DNA of 64,000 nt. Source: JAVJSD01 sp040219575. Its GTDB lineage: Bacteria; Planctomycetota; Planctomycetia; Pirellulales; Pirellulaceae. A model generated the notes under the pieces. The model made no database searches. It saw nothing but the letters and a program-made list of their open reading frames with translations, and was not told the origin of the DNA. The stretch covers positions 31,890-95,889 of the forward strand of contig JAVJSD010000131.1 of the NCBI GenBank assembly GCA_040219575.1, written 5' to 3'. Position 1 is the stretch's first letter; each line of letters starts with the position of its first letter. This document shows, one piece after another, positions 36,252 to 45,124 of the stretch. The translations under genes were made by a program, and so were the position numbers.

Positions 36252-39200
36252 ATGACGACGCATGAACGCTACGAACTGATCGAGACGATCGCCAAGGGCG
36301 ACTTCGCCACGGTGTTCCGCGGCCGCGACCGGGAATTGGGCCGCGAAGTGGCGATCAAGCAGATTCACCAGCAGTACCTCGATGATCCGGCGCAGCTGGA
36401 GCGCTACTGGCAGGAGGCCCAACTGCTGGCGTCGCTCGAGCATCCCCACATCATGACGATCTACGATGTGGTCCGCAGCCGCGGCTGGCTGGTGCTGGAG
36501 TTGATGCAAGGCAGCCTGCAGCAGAAACTCGCCGGCAACCCCATCGATCTGGAGGACCTGCGGTTGACGCTGATCTACACGCTCAGCGCCCTGCAGTTCC
36601 TGCACAAGAACGGCATCGTGCACGGCGACGTGAAGCCGGGCAACCTGCTGTTGGACCGCAACAGCCGCATCAAGCTTGGCGATTTCGGCATCGCTCGACG
36701 GATCTCCGGCGGCGACGGCAGCGTCGTCAAGGGAACCACGAAGTACATGGCGCCGGAGGTGCTCAGCGACCAGTTCGGCGACGTCGGCCCCCACAGCGAC
36801 ATCTATTCGCTCGGCTTCTCCGCCTACGAATTGATGTGCGGCAGCCATTTCGAGTCGCTGTTCCCCGGACTGCACATGTTCGGGCGCGATCCGCAGATCG
36901 CCTGGATGATGTGGCACTCGACGCCCGATCGCCGACTGCCGGAGATCAGCAAGGTGCTGGAAGGCGTGCCGGAGGACCTGGCGTCGGTGATCGAGAAGAT
37001 GACCGAAAAGGATCCCGCTCGTCGCTACCGCAACACCGACCGCCCCCTGGCCGACCTGCGCGCTCGCGGCGAGAAGACCGGTCCCAGCGAGGATGAGCAG
37101 GTGCTCGCCGAGTCCGCGCAGGCCGAGCGCAAGGAACGCAACAAGCGTCTTCTGATGTTCGGGGCGTTGGCGGTCAGCGTCGTCCTCAGCTTGGCCGTGC
37201 TGTTCCTGCCGACGGGAGGCGGCGAGGCCGACAATCCCGAGACGCCCCCGGGCGCCGCGGCCAATGCGCCGGACTCCGGCACGATCGCGCACATCGAACG
37301 CAACCTCGACCCACCGTACATTTTGCTGAAGGGAACCGGCAGCGCCGAGGGAGTCGAGATCAACGTCGACCCGACGGTCGACCGCTTCTACATCAACCAG
37401 GACAAGGTCGATTTCGCGAAACTCAAGATCGGCGACCGCATCGCCAAGATCGACCGTCTGAGGAATGCCGACGACGTGCCGATCCAGGAGATTTACGTCA
37501 ACCGCGTCATCACCGAATCGATCGCCGGCGCGATCTCGTCGCTCGATTTGGGCAAGGGCACGATGCGGATGTCGGTCCCGGGGAGGGAGGAGCCGATGGA
37601 AGTCTACGTGCCGCTGAACACCCGCATCGAAATCAATCAGGAAGGGGTGCGGGCCAACCGACCCTTTGAACTGCGCGACCTGAAGCCGGGCGACGCGGTC
37701 GAGGTGGAGTACCTGGCGGGGACCGAGGGCGCCAAGGCGGAGGTGGTCTCCGCCATTCGCCCGATGACCTCGGAGGGTTATGTGACGGCTCTGAATTCCG
37801 CCCGGCGGACGTTGACGTTTCGTGTGGGAGAAACGAGCGACGCGCCGCTCCGCACGCTGCCCCTGGCCGAGAAGTGCGAGATCACGATCAACGGCGACCC
37901 CGACAAGGACGGTCAGCCGCTGACGCTCACCGATCTCAAGGTCGACGACCGCGTGTCGGTCTCGCACGATGCGCAAATCCGCAGAATCGACGCGGCCCGC
38001 GGCCTGGAGGACCAGGTGATTGTCTCGTCGGTCGATGCGGCCGGGGGCAAGTTCGCCGCCGGCGAGGTCACGTATTCGCTGGCCCCGCAGTGCAAGATCC
38101 GCGTGATCGGGCTCGAGGAACCGGTCACGCTGCAGTTCCTTCGCCCGGGCGACCGGGCGGCCGTCTCCCACAACTCGTTCGATCGCCAGGCGCCCGTCGC
38201 CACCAGCGTCACGATCACCCCCACGCCCGACAAGGGCGTGTGGGGCATGGTGCTGGCCGATCCCCGCTACGCCGAAGACGCGCGGCTCGTGCAGTCGGCC
38301 CTGACCAACTTCTATCGCGTGCCGAAAGACCAGATGTACTTCGCCGACGCCGGCTTGCCCGCGCGCAGCCGACCGGAAGTCGTCGGTTTCCTCGATCGGG
38401 TCGCCGAGGGCTCGCAGTTGGTGACCTACGTGGCCGGCGACGGCGCGATCAAGGAGGATGGCGAGGGGTACGTCATGCAGGACGTGTCGGCCGACTGGAT
38501 GCTGACGCAGTTGGAGAACTCCGCGGCCGCCGATCTCCTGTTGGTGCTCGACGCGTGCCACGATCCCGGGCAGCCCTCGGTCGTCGAACTTGCCGAGACG
38601 CGCAACGGCGCCGGTGTGCCGGTCTCCGAGTCGGTGGCCGTCATCGCCGGTTGCAAGCCCGACGAAACCGGGCTGCCGCACGCGGAGTCGGGCCGCAGCC
38701 TGCTGGCGTACTTCACCTCCCGCGCATTCCGCGGCGAGGCCGACAATCAGCCGCACGACGGCCGCATTCGCAGCGACGAGCTCGACACTTACCTGACCCG
38801 CAACCTGGCCCTGGCGACGGCGGCGGGGGAATCGCGGCAAACGCCGCATCTGTTCGTGCCGGGAGACATACCGCGGCTGCATCCATCAGTTCGGATGGCG
38901 ATCGAGCAGATGCTGGCTTTCAGGGAGCTGAACGATTCGTACTACCTGGTTTACGAACCAGCCCGAATCCGGGCCGCCAGCGATCCCGACGTCGAAGTCG
39001 CCCACGCACTGATGCTGCTGAAGCTTGCGAAGAACTCGAAGGAGGCGTTGCCGCTTTTGCAGCGCATCCAGGCCACGCACCCCACCGAAATCTCGACGTT
39101 GCCGATGCTCGCCTGGCTCGAATTCGCGCAGACCGAGGCGGTCAAGGCCCGTCGCGAACGAGCCTATCGGACGGCGATTCTGGAGCTCGACGTGCTCGTG

Positions 39201-39572
39201 CGGAACCTGCCTCCACCCCCCGCCGTGGGCGACCCGCCGGGATATGTGAAGAATCTGATCCGTCTGGCCGGCAGTCTTCGGCACTACGCCGTCATCGCCG
39301 CCGACCCCAGTCTCTCGTCCGACACGCCCGAAGTGAAGCGACTGGACAGCTTTTTCCTGGGCCGGGGCGACGCTTTCGAGAAGTCCTACCGGGAGGGCGT
39401 CGAACTGGTGGCCACGGAGCACGCCAAGTTGGAACAGGACGTAGCCAAGGCGGACAACGCCCCCCTGAAAATGCTCCGCGAACAGCGGCTGAAACGTGTG
39501 ATGAGCTACGTAAGTTTCGACAATTTTCCGTTCGATTCGGTCGCCGATCTGATCCGTTCGCGATTGGATTAG
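36252..39572 (+). CDS. Ser/Thr protein kinase with membrane anchor and caspase-like domain
   Basis: A 1106-residue protein. Residues 7-270 form a Hanks-type kinase: loop AKGDFATVFRG, Lys36, Glu55, catalytic HGDVKPGN (Asp126, Asn131; the Arg of HRD is Gly), DFG 144-146 and APE 167-169. One membrane span follows (about 300-320), then a beta-rich region, then residues 660-870 with a caspase/peptidase C14 layout: DARLVQSALTNFYRV, LVTYVAGDGA and LLLVLDACHDPG. Cys769 is kept but the catalytic His of 'GHG' is Asp730, so protease activity is doubtful. A helical C-terminus ends the protein. It is the last gene of the Tad operon, encoding a probable partner for the FHA domain of TadA. Confidence 0.85.
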   Translation: MTTHERYELIETIAKGDFATVFRGRDRELGREVAIKQIHQQYLDDPAQLERYWQEAQLLASLEHPHIMTIYDVVRSRGWLVLELMQGSLQQKLAGNPIDLEDLRLTLIYTLSALQFLHKNGIVHGDVKPGNLLLDRNSRIKLGDFGIARRISGGDGSVVKGTTKYMAPEVLSDQFGDVGPHSDIYSLGFSAYELMCGSHFESLFPGLHMFGRDPQIAWMMWHSTPDRRLPEISKVLEGVPEDLASVIEKMTEKDPARRYRNTDRPLADLRARGEKTGPSEDEQVLAESAQAERKERNKRLLMFGALAVSVVLSLAVLFLPTGGGEADNPETPPGAAANAPDSGTIAHIERNLDPPYILLKGTGSAEGVEINVDPTVDRFYINQDKVDFAKLKIGDRIAKIDRLRNADDVPIQEIYVNRVITESIAGAISSLDLGKGTMRMSVPGREEPMEVYVPLNTRIEINQEGVRANRPFELRDLKPGDAVEVEYLAGTEGAKAEVVSAIRPMTSEGYVTALNSARRTLTFRVGETSDAPLRTLPLAEKCEITINGDPDKDGQPLTLTDLKVDDRVSVSHDAQIRRIDAARGLEDQVIVSSVDAAGGKFAAGEVTYSLAPQCKIRVIGLEEPVTLQFLRPGDRAAVSHNSFDRQAPVATSVTITPTPDKGVWGMVLADPRYAEDARLVQSALTNFYRVPKDQMYFADAGLPARSRPEVVGFLDRVAEGSQLVTYVAGDGAIKEDGEGYVMQDVSADWMLTQLENSAAADLLLVLDACHDPGQPSVVELAETRNGAGVPVSESVAVIAGCKPDETGLPHAESGRSLLAYFTSRAFRGEADNQPHDGRIRSDELDTYLTRNLALATAAGESRQTPHLFVPGDIPRLHPSVRMAIEQMLAFRELNDSYYLVYEPARIRAASDPDVEVAHALMLLKLAKNSKEALPLLQRIQATHPTEISTLPMLAWLEFAQTEAVKARRERAYRTAILELDVLVRNLPPPPAVGDPPGYVKNLIRLAGSLRHYAVIAADPSLSSDTPEVKRLDSFFLGRGDAFEKSYREGVELVATEHAKLEQDVAKADNAPLKMLREQRLKRVMSYVSFDNFPFDSVADLIRSRLD

Positions 39573-39633
39573 CAACGTTCTCGCTGTCATGGAGACCCTT
39601 CATTCGACGGCGCTGCTTTGACGCACCGCAGCC

Positions 39634-39703
39634 TACAAACACGACGCGCCAGCGAGTGGGTTTGACCCGCAAATCACTCACTCGCTTGCGCGTCGTGCTT
39701 GTA
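39634..39703. repeat. Hairpin element of the CACGACGCGC...GAGTG family
   Basis: A left arm TACAAACACGACGCGCCAG... (39634-39658) pairs with a right arm ending CGCGTCGTGCTTGTA (39679-39703) over 25 bases with two mismatches; the loop is 20 bases. It lies downstream of the kinase gene and may end the pilus transcript. Confidence 0.85.
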
Positions 39704-39838
39704 CGGCGGCCAGCTTGAATTGGCTGAAAAACAGTCCCACGAATCGGCATTCGCCGTTTCAGCGCTACCGCTTATACTGGGGGGCCGACTCTTCAAATAT
39801 TCATTGCACCTTCATTTGCCGGCGGCGGGGCGAGTCTC

Positions 39839-41011
39839 TTGCAGTTGCGTCCTTTCAACCTGACGAGCCGGATTGCTTGCTCGATCGTGGGCTTGCTGCC
39901 GCTGGTGCTAGCGTCGCCATTGACGGTCGAGGCGGTCGACCACCTCACCCTGCGGCGTGACGGCCAAGCGGTTCATGTGTCGGGCGACATCGTGGGCCAA
40001 TCGCCCAGCGGCGAGATGGCGCTGCTGTCGGCCGACAACCGGATGTGGATCGTCGCCCCGGACGAGATTACGTCCCGCCGCCGCGACAGCCAGCCGCTCG
40101 CGATGCTCGACCATGCGGCTACGGCCGAGCGCCTGCTGGCCGAAATGCCCGAGGGATTCCGCATCCATCGCACCGCCAACTACGTCATTTGCTACAACAC
40201 CACGTCGGCCTACGCCCAGTGGTGCGGGGCGTTGTACGAGCGGCTGTACCGCGGCTTCTTCAGCTTCTGGCGCAATCAAGGGCTGGAGCTTGTCGAGCCC
40301 GAGTGGCCCTTGGTGGCGCTGGTGTTCGACGATCGGGCGTCGTACTCGCAGTACGCGCGGCCCGAGTTGGGCGACGCGGCGGGGGCGATCATCGGCTACT
40401 ACAGCATGCGCAGCAATCGCGTGACGATGTACGACCTGACCGGCATCGACGGGCTGCCGCAATCGCGGATCACGACCACCGCCGCGCATATCAATCAAAT
40501 CCTTTCGCAGCCCGCCGGCGAGCGGACGGTCGCCACGATCGTGCACGAGGCGACGCACCAGTTGGCCTGCAACAGCGGCCTGCAGCAGCGATTCGCCGGC
40601 GTGCCGTTGTGGGTCAGCGAGGGGTTGGCGGTCTATTTCGAAACGCCCGACTTGAGCAACGCCAAGGGCTGGCGGGGCATCGGCGAGATCAACCAGGTCA
40701 GCCTGGCGCGGTTCCAGCAGTCGCTCGACGATCGGCCGGACGACTCGCTGCGGTCGCTGCTGCGGGAAGACGAGCGACTGCGCGATCCCCGCCGGGCCGC
40801 GGCCGCCTACGGGGAGGCCTGGGCGTTGACGTGGCACCTGTTTCGCCGGCACGAGAAGGAGTGGCTCGCCTATCTCGAGGCGCTGTCGAGCCTCCGCCCG
40901 CTCGAACCCCTCTCGGCCGAGCAGCGCGAGGCGCAGTTCAAGGCCTACCTCGGCCACGACCTCGACGCCCTCGACGCCGAACTGGTGCGCACGATGGGAA
41001 AGCTTCGCTGA
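39839..41011 (+). CDS. Secreted DUF1570-like protein with zinc-peptidase motif
   Basis: A 390-residue protein. The only reasonable start is a TTG at 39839; no good binding site is seen. The signal peptide is LTSRIACSIVGLLPLVLASP. The middle contains ATIVHEATHQLACNSGLQ, an HExxH site, followed by PLWVSEGLAVYFETPD, in which the second Glu could be a ligand. This arrangement is typical of DUF1570 proteins, common in planctomycetes (recollection) and presumed peptidases. The N-terminal 100 residues hold a beta domain with DGQAVHVSGDIVG. It stands alone after the pilus operon. Confidence 0.72.
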   Translation: MQLRPFNLTSRIACSIVGLLPLVLASPLTVEAVDHLTLRRDGQAVHVSGDIVGQSPSGEMALLSADNRMWIVAPDEITSRRRDSQPLAMLDHAATAERLLAEMPEGFRIHRTANYVICYNTTSAYAQWCGALYERLYRGFFSFWRNQGLELVEPEWPLVALVFDDRASYSQYARPELGDAAGAIIGYYSMRSNRVTMYDLTGIDGLPQSRITTTAAHINQILSQPAGERTVATIVHEATHQLACNSGLQQRFAGVPLWVSEGLAVYFETPDLSNAKGWRGIGEINQVSLARFQQSLDDRPDDSLRSLLREDERLRDPRRAAAAYGEAWALTWHLFRRHEKEWLAYLEALSSLRPLEPLSAEQREAQFKAYLGHDLDALDAELVRTMGKLR

Positions 41012-41343
41012 CCCGCTTCCCAATCACAAGGCGCCATATTCGTGCCGCGTGACAACTGAGCACGGGGGGTAGCAGAAGTCGTGAGACTTCTGGAAGTTCA
41101 AACGTCGCAACGAACTGCCGAACTCTCACGAGTTCGGCTAGAATCAAGCCTTCCCAAAGCACGAACGCCTCGATCGGCGCGTATTGGGCCGCGACACACT
41201 CGCCCCGCGCGTCGTGCTTGGATCGACGATCAAGATGGAGTCGCGGCCGCTGGAAGTTGTCCGTCGATCGGCGTGTGGTACAGTGACTTTGTGTTCTGGC
41301 CAGTCGCCCGCCTCCTGCATCTTTTTCGGCTCGGAGTTTCGCA
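41012..41343. other. Intergenic region with two repeat types
   Basis: About 332 bases without a gene. It holds a subfamily B element (41069-41140) and a half copy of the CGTCGTGCTTG family (41197-41220). No promoter was recognised with confidence. Confidence 0.45.
41069..41140 (+). repeat. REP-like subfamily B element
   Basis: Starts GTAGCAGAAGTCGTGAGACT and ends CTCACGAGTTCGGCTA, with CGAACTGCCGAACTC in the middle, as in 43101-43171 and 53893-53965. Confidence 0.8.
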
Positions 41344-43005
41344 ATGATTTCGCGCTGCCATCCGGTGCTGCAGTTCTGTGGTTGTTTGGTTGCCTGGGTC
41401 GCATTGGCCGCGTTGGTCGGTGGAGTAATCGCCGACGACGAGGCGGAACCGGCGAAGACGGACGACAACGCGAAGCAGGAGCCGGCCAAGTCGCTCAAGG
41501 GAATCGAGATCTCGAAAGAAACCACGGTCATCGACGGCCCGCGGCGCGACGACGGCCGGATCGACTACCTGGCAGCGCTCAACCAGCGATTGAGCAAGGG
41601 CGTCACGCCCGAGAATAACGCGGCCGTGCCCCTGCTCAAGGCGCTGCCGCGGGATGTGATCGCGGAATCGCTACGAGCGAGGTTCTACGAGAAACTCGGC
41701 GTCGAACCGTCCGGCGGCGGACGCTACCTCTCCTCGGAGCGATATCTGGAGCAGGCAGGCAAGACGGAAGCGGACGGCGGCGCCGCGCTGGCGGAAGCAT
41801 TCGAGTCGCAATTGGGATCGGCCATGAAGGAGCCCTGGGCGCCGATGGAGCGACCGGAATTGGGCGCCTGGATCGCCGCCAACGAAAGGCCGCTCGACGC
41901 CATCGCGGCGGGCATGAGCCTTCCGCACTATTACATGCCGCTGGTCGGCGACGAGTCGGCGGACTACGCCCTGGCCGCCGTCGTGCTCCCCTCGATTCAA
42001 AGCGTCCGCGACGTCGCCCGGGCCCTGACAGCCCGGGCCATGCTCCGCCTGCGATTGGGCAAGGTCGAACAGGCGGCGAGTGACCTGTTGGCTTGCCATC
42101 AATTGGCGCGGCACGTGGGCGAGGGGTACACGTTGATCGAGGGGCTGGTGGCGATCGCCATCGACGGCGTCGCCTGTCAGGCCGATGTGGCGTTGGCCGC
42201 ATCGGGCCAGCTTTCCGCCCGACAGGCGTTGGACTACGCCGCACGGCTTGCGGCCCTGCCGCGGCTCACCGACATGGTCGGCAAGATCGACGTCGGCGAG
42301 CGTTACATGTTCCTCGACGCGGTGATGACGATCGCCGTCGCCGAGCCCGGCGGCGGCGCGACGCTGGTGGAGGAACTTGTCGGAGACGCGGACAGTCCCC
42401 TGGGGGCGGCGATGCGCAAACTGCTCGGTTCGTCGATCATCGACTGGAATGTCACGCTCCGCGAAGGCAACCGCTGGTACGACCGCCTGGTCGAGGTCGG
42501 CCGCACGACGCCCTACGACAAGAAGCTCGAGGCCATGGAGGCGTTCGACGAGCAGTTGAAGAAGTTCGCGCGCGACGCCGGTGATCCCGTCTCGATGCTG
42601 AGCCGGCTTGTGCTGGGCGGCGAGGCGCCGGGCAAGGCGCTCGGTCGACAGATGTCGAACACCCTGGTGGCCCTGCTGCTGCCGGCCGTGCAGACGGCCG
42701 TGATCGCCGAATTGCGCGGCGAGCAGAATTTCGACCTCGCCCGGCTCACGCTGATCTTGGCCGCCTATCGCGCGGACAACGACGCTTATCCCGAGTCGTT
42801 GTCCGACTTGGCGCCGCGTTACGTGAAGCAGACGCCGCGCGACCGCTTCCGTGACGAACCGCTCGTCTATCGTCGCACCAGCGACGGATTTTTGCTCTAC
42901 AGCGTGGGGCCCAATCGCGTCGATGACGACGGCGGCCAGTCGGTCGAGAGCGGCGCTTTCGGCCCCGCCGACCTCGTCGTCGGCGGGCGGACCCCAGGCG
43001 GCTGA
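41344..43005 (+). CDS. Secreted planctomycete protein of unknown function
   Basis: A 553-residue protein with a signal peptide (VLQFCGCLVAWVALAALVGG). The body is helical, with no catalytic motif. The C-terminal 90 residues (LTLILAAYRADNDAYPESLSD, then YVKQTPRDRFRDEPLVYRR and YSVGPNRVDDDGG) resemble the C-terminal part of type II secretion pseudopilin-like domains seen in many planctomycete secreted proteins; 'SVGPNxxDDGG' is a recurrent ending. The role is unknown. It is a single gene between two repeat-containing gaps. Confidence 0.65.
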   Translation: MISRCHPVLQFCGCLVAWVALAALVGGVIADDEAEPAKTDDNAKQEPAKSLKGIEISKETTVIDGPRRDDGRIDYLAALNQRLSKGVTPENNAAVPLLKALPRDVIAESLRARFYEKLGVEPSGGGRYLSSERYLEQAGKTEADGGAALAEAFESQLGSAMKEPWAPMERPELGAWIAANERPLDAIAAGMSLPHYYMPLVGDESADYALAAVVLPSIQSVRDVARALTARAMLRLRLGKVEQAASDLLACHQLARHVGEGYTLIEGLVAIAIDGVACQADVALAASGQLSARQALDYAARLAALPRLTDMVGKIDVGERYMFLDAVMTIAVAEPGGGATLVEELVGDADSPLGAAMRKLLGSSIIDWNVTLREGNRWYDRLVEVGRTTPYDKKLEAMEAFDEQLKKFARDAGDPVSMLSRLVLGGEAPGKALGRQMSNTLVALLLPAVQTAVIAELRGEQNFDLARLTLILAAYRADNDAYPESLSDLAPRYVKQTPRDRFRDEPLVYRRTSDGFLLYSVGPNRVDDDGGQSVESGAFGPADLVVGGRTPGG

Positions 43006-43354
43006 ATCGCTACAAGCGATTCGATCGTCGAGACCGTTTTTGCCGCGCCGTCCGACGGGCCGCATCTCGCCAGTGCGGTGCTACCGCCAGGAAATTCGGG
43101 CAGCAGAAGTCGTGAGACTACTGGAATCTCCGTCGTTGCACCGAATTCCCGAACGCTCACGAGTTCGGCCGCCCCACAGTCAAGGCGTTACCAAGCACAG
43201 GAGCGGTGCTGCGGTAATCCGCCGATGTGCGCCCTTGGCTCGCAATGCGCGTCTGCCGGTGCAACCCCCGCTCGGGTAGTAACGTACCATTTTGGGGGCG
43301 GGTCCAGAACGCATCTGGCTTCGAGACGGCGCGCGGCGTGGGAGACGTGCTCCA
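43006..43354. other. Intergenic region with one REP-like element
   Basis: About 349 bases. Only the subfamily B repeat at 43101-43171 stands out; no RNA gene is seen. Confidence 0.4.
43101..43171 (+). repeat. REP-like subfamily B element
   Basis: Begins CAGCAGAAGTCGTGAGACTA, with the middle CTCCGTCGTTGCACCGAAT and end CTCACGAGTTCGGCC. The middle is shared with the reverse copy at 15263-15364, showing that the unit is more than a hairpin. Confidence 0.8.
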
Positions 43355-44641
43355 ATGTGGTGGCTGCTGTTTACCTTTCTGTTCAACTTCCTGTTCGGCG
43401 CGGGTGCTGCGCTGGTGCTGGAATGGCGGCGACACCGGCGGTCTCGGCCGCGACGAGTCGACGTTGCGCAGGAGATGCAGCAGGTTCTCGCGGAAGTCAA
43501 CTCGGGCGACGCCGCGCAAACCGCGGAGGCGGTCGCGGCCGCCGCCAAGGTCGAGGAGATTCCCGAGGAGTGGCTCAACACCCTGGAGTCGGCTTCCGTC
43601 GAATCCAAGTCGTTCGTGGAGGCTTCGGTCCAGGTGTTGCGTCTGGAAGTGGGCAAGTACCGCGAGGCCTTGATCGGGATTGAAGAACGCGTCACCGCCT
43701 GCCGCCTGCAGCCCGACGCCGCCGCCCTCCGCGTGATCCTCGAGGAGTTGCGGAACGTGAACGCCGATTGGCTGTGCAAGCAGGCCGAGGCCGCGGGGTA
43801 CTTGAGCGAAAAGCGAGGCGGGTTGGGCGAGTTCGAAAAGGTCGGCGGCCGCCTGGAGGACGTGTTGCTGGATCAACGCGCCCAGATCGAGACGACGTGC
43901 AGCAACATCAGCGTGCTCGACTTCGAGAGCGACCTCTCCGCCGGTTGCGGTCGTTTGAACACCGAAATCATGCGGCTGTTGGCTTTGGCCCATTCCCTCC
44001 GCGACCGAATGCAAGACTCGATGATGGTCATCATGCGCGCCGACCGCCGACTCGACGGCGTCGACCAACGGATGCGGCGCGACGGCCTGACGGACCTGCA
44101 AAGCCGCGTCGGCTACGAGGTGATCTTGCACGAGTGGTGGCGCGACGACATCTCGCGTCAGCGGCTGGTCAGTCTGGCGCTATTGGACCTGGACCACTTC
44201 GGCAAGCTGAACGAGAAGATCGGCACACGCCGCTGCGACCGACTGCTGGCTTCGGCGGGGCGACTGTACGATGAACTGGTGCCCAAGGACCGCGGCTACA
44301 ATCGCGCGATCCGCCTCGAAGGCAGCACCTTCGCGCTGTTCTGCGGCGACGCGGGGCCGCGTAACGCGATGAGCGCGGCCGAACGCATCCGGCAGACTTT
44401 CCAGGAATCGACCTTCGTGGTGGATGACGGCGAACACCAAGTGACGCTCAGCTGCGCCGTCACCGAGATCCAGAAGGACGATAATCCCGAATCGTTGATG
44501 GTGCGGCTGAAAAAAGCGCTACGGGGCGCCAAGCGCAACGGCCGCAATTGCACGATGCTCGACGAGGGAGAAGGTCCCAAAATGGTCGAGCCGCCGCAGT
44601 TTCAGGTCAAAGGACACATCGTCCGCGTGGATGCTTCGTAG
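43355..44641 (+). CDS. Membrane-anchored degenerate GGDEF protein
   Basis: A 428-residue protein; the start at 43355 gives an N-terminal anchor MWWLLFTFLFNFLFGAGAAL. A helical linker of about 220 residues leads to a GGDEF-type fold: DGLTDLQSRVGYE, LALLDLDHFGKLNEKIG, a helix, and then RLEGSTFALF where the GGDEF motif should be. The catalytic Gly-Gly-Asp-Glu-Phe is therefore lost (EGSTF), so diguanylate cyclase activity is unlikely; a sensory or nucleotide-binding role is possible. Its TAG stop overlaps the first base pairs of a REP-like unit. It converges on csrA. Confidence 0.75.
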   Translation: MWWLLFTFLFNFLFGAGAALVLEWRRHRRSRPRRVDVAQEMQQVLAEVNSGDAAQTAEAVAAAAKVEEIPEEWLNTLESASVESKSFVEASVQVLRLEVGKYREALIGIEERVTACRLQPDAAALRVILEELRNVNADWLCKQAEAAGYLSEKRGGLGEFEKVGGRLEDVLLDQRAQIETTCSNISVLDFESDLSAGCGRLNTEIMRLLALAHSLRDRMQDSMMVIMRADRRLDGVDQRMRRDGLTDLQSRVGYEVILHEWWRDDISRQRLVSLALLDLDHFGKLNEKIGTRRCDRLLASAGRLYDELVPKDRGYNRAIRLEGSTFALFCGDAGPRNAMSAAERIRQTFQESTFVVDDGEHQVTLSCAVTEIQKDDNPESLMVRLKKALRGAKRNGRNCTMLDEGEGPKMVEPPQFQVKGHIVRVDAS

Positions 44642-44855
44642 TCGGAAGTCGTGAGACTTCTGAAAGCTCAGACATCGTCACGAACTGCTACTAAAGATCA
44701 AGCCTTCGCGAAGCAGTAGCGCCCTGCGGGTCGACCGTGACAGCTAAGAATAGGGGTAGCAGAAGTCGTGAGACTTCTGCAAGCTCAGACGCCGTCACGA
44801 ACTGCTGAACAGCTACTCGAAGATCAAGCCGTCACGAAGCAGTAGCGCCCTGCGG
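44638..44855 (+). repeat. Tandem duplication of a roughly 95-100 bp REP-like unit
   Basis: Copy 1 (44638-44730) and copy 2 (44756-44855) share GAAGTCGTGAGACTTCTG, AGCTCAGAC, CGTCACGAACTGCT, GATCAAGCC and the closing GAAGCAGTAGCGCCCTGCGG. The start-to-start distance is 118 bases. It fills the gap between the convergent GGDEF-like and csrA genes. Confidence 0.85.
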
Positions 44856-44866
44856 GGGAGACCGAC

Positions 44867-45124
44867 CTACCGCACGGAGCGGAAGGCCAGCAGCGGAGCG
44901 TGGAATTCCTGGCTGAGGTCGGGGGCGGCGGCCGGGCGCGGCGCCGTCTTCGCCTCTTCGTGGAACTCGCGTTTGGCGTCGTCCAATTCCCCGCGGAGAA
45001 TCGAAACGTCGGCCGGCGCCTCGATGCCGACCGTCACACGATTGCCGGCGATCCGGTTAATCACCACGGCGATGTTGTCGCCGACCATGATTCGTTCGCC
45101 TACTCGTCTGCTCAGAACTAACAT
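44867..45124 (-). CDS. csrA: Carbon storage regulator CsrA (mRNA-binding)
   Basis: An 85-residue RNA-binding translational regulator. MLVLSRRVGERIMVGDNI and VTVGIEAPADVSILRGEL are diagnostic. The start at 45124 has GGAGG seven bases upstream; earlier in-frame starts are not conserved. The C-terminus extends about 30 residues past the core with an Ala/Pro tail (TAPRPAAAPDLSQEF). The GGA in the binding site CATGGAGGAG could allow self-repression, a known CsrA behaviour, but this is inference. It is monocistronic and convergent with the GGDEF-like gene. Confidence 0.95.
   Translation of the reverse strand: MLVLSRRVGERIMVGDNIAVVINRIAGNRVTVGIEAPADVSILRGELDDAKREFHEEAKTAPRPAAAPDLSQEFHAPLLAFRSVR

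Noticed and set aside
36147..38882. 911-codon frame on the minus strand
   Set aside because: Antisense to the clear kinase gene; low-information composition.
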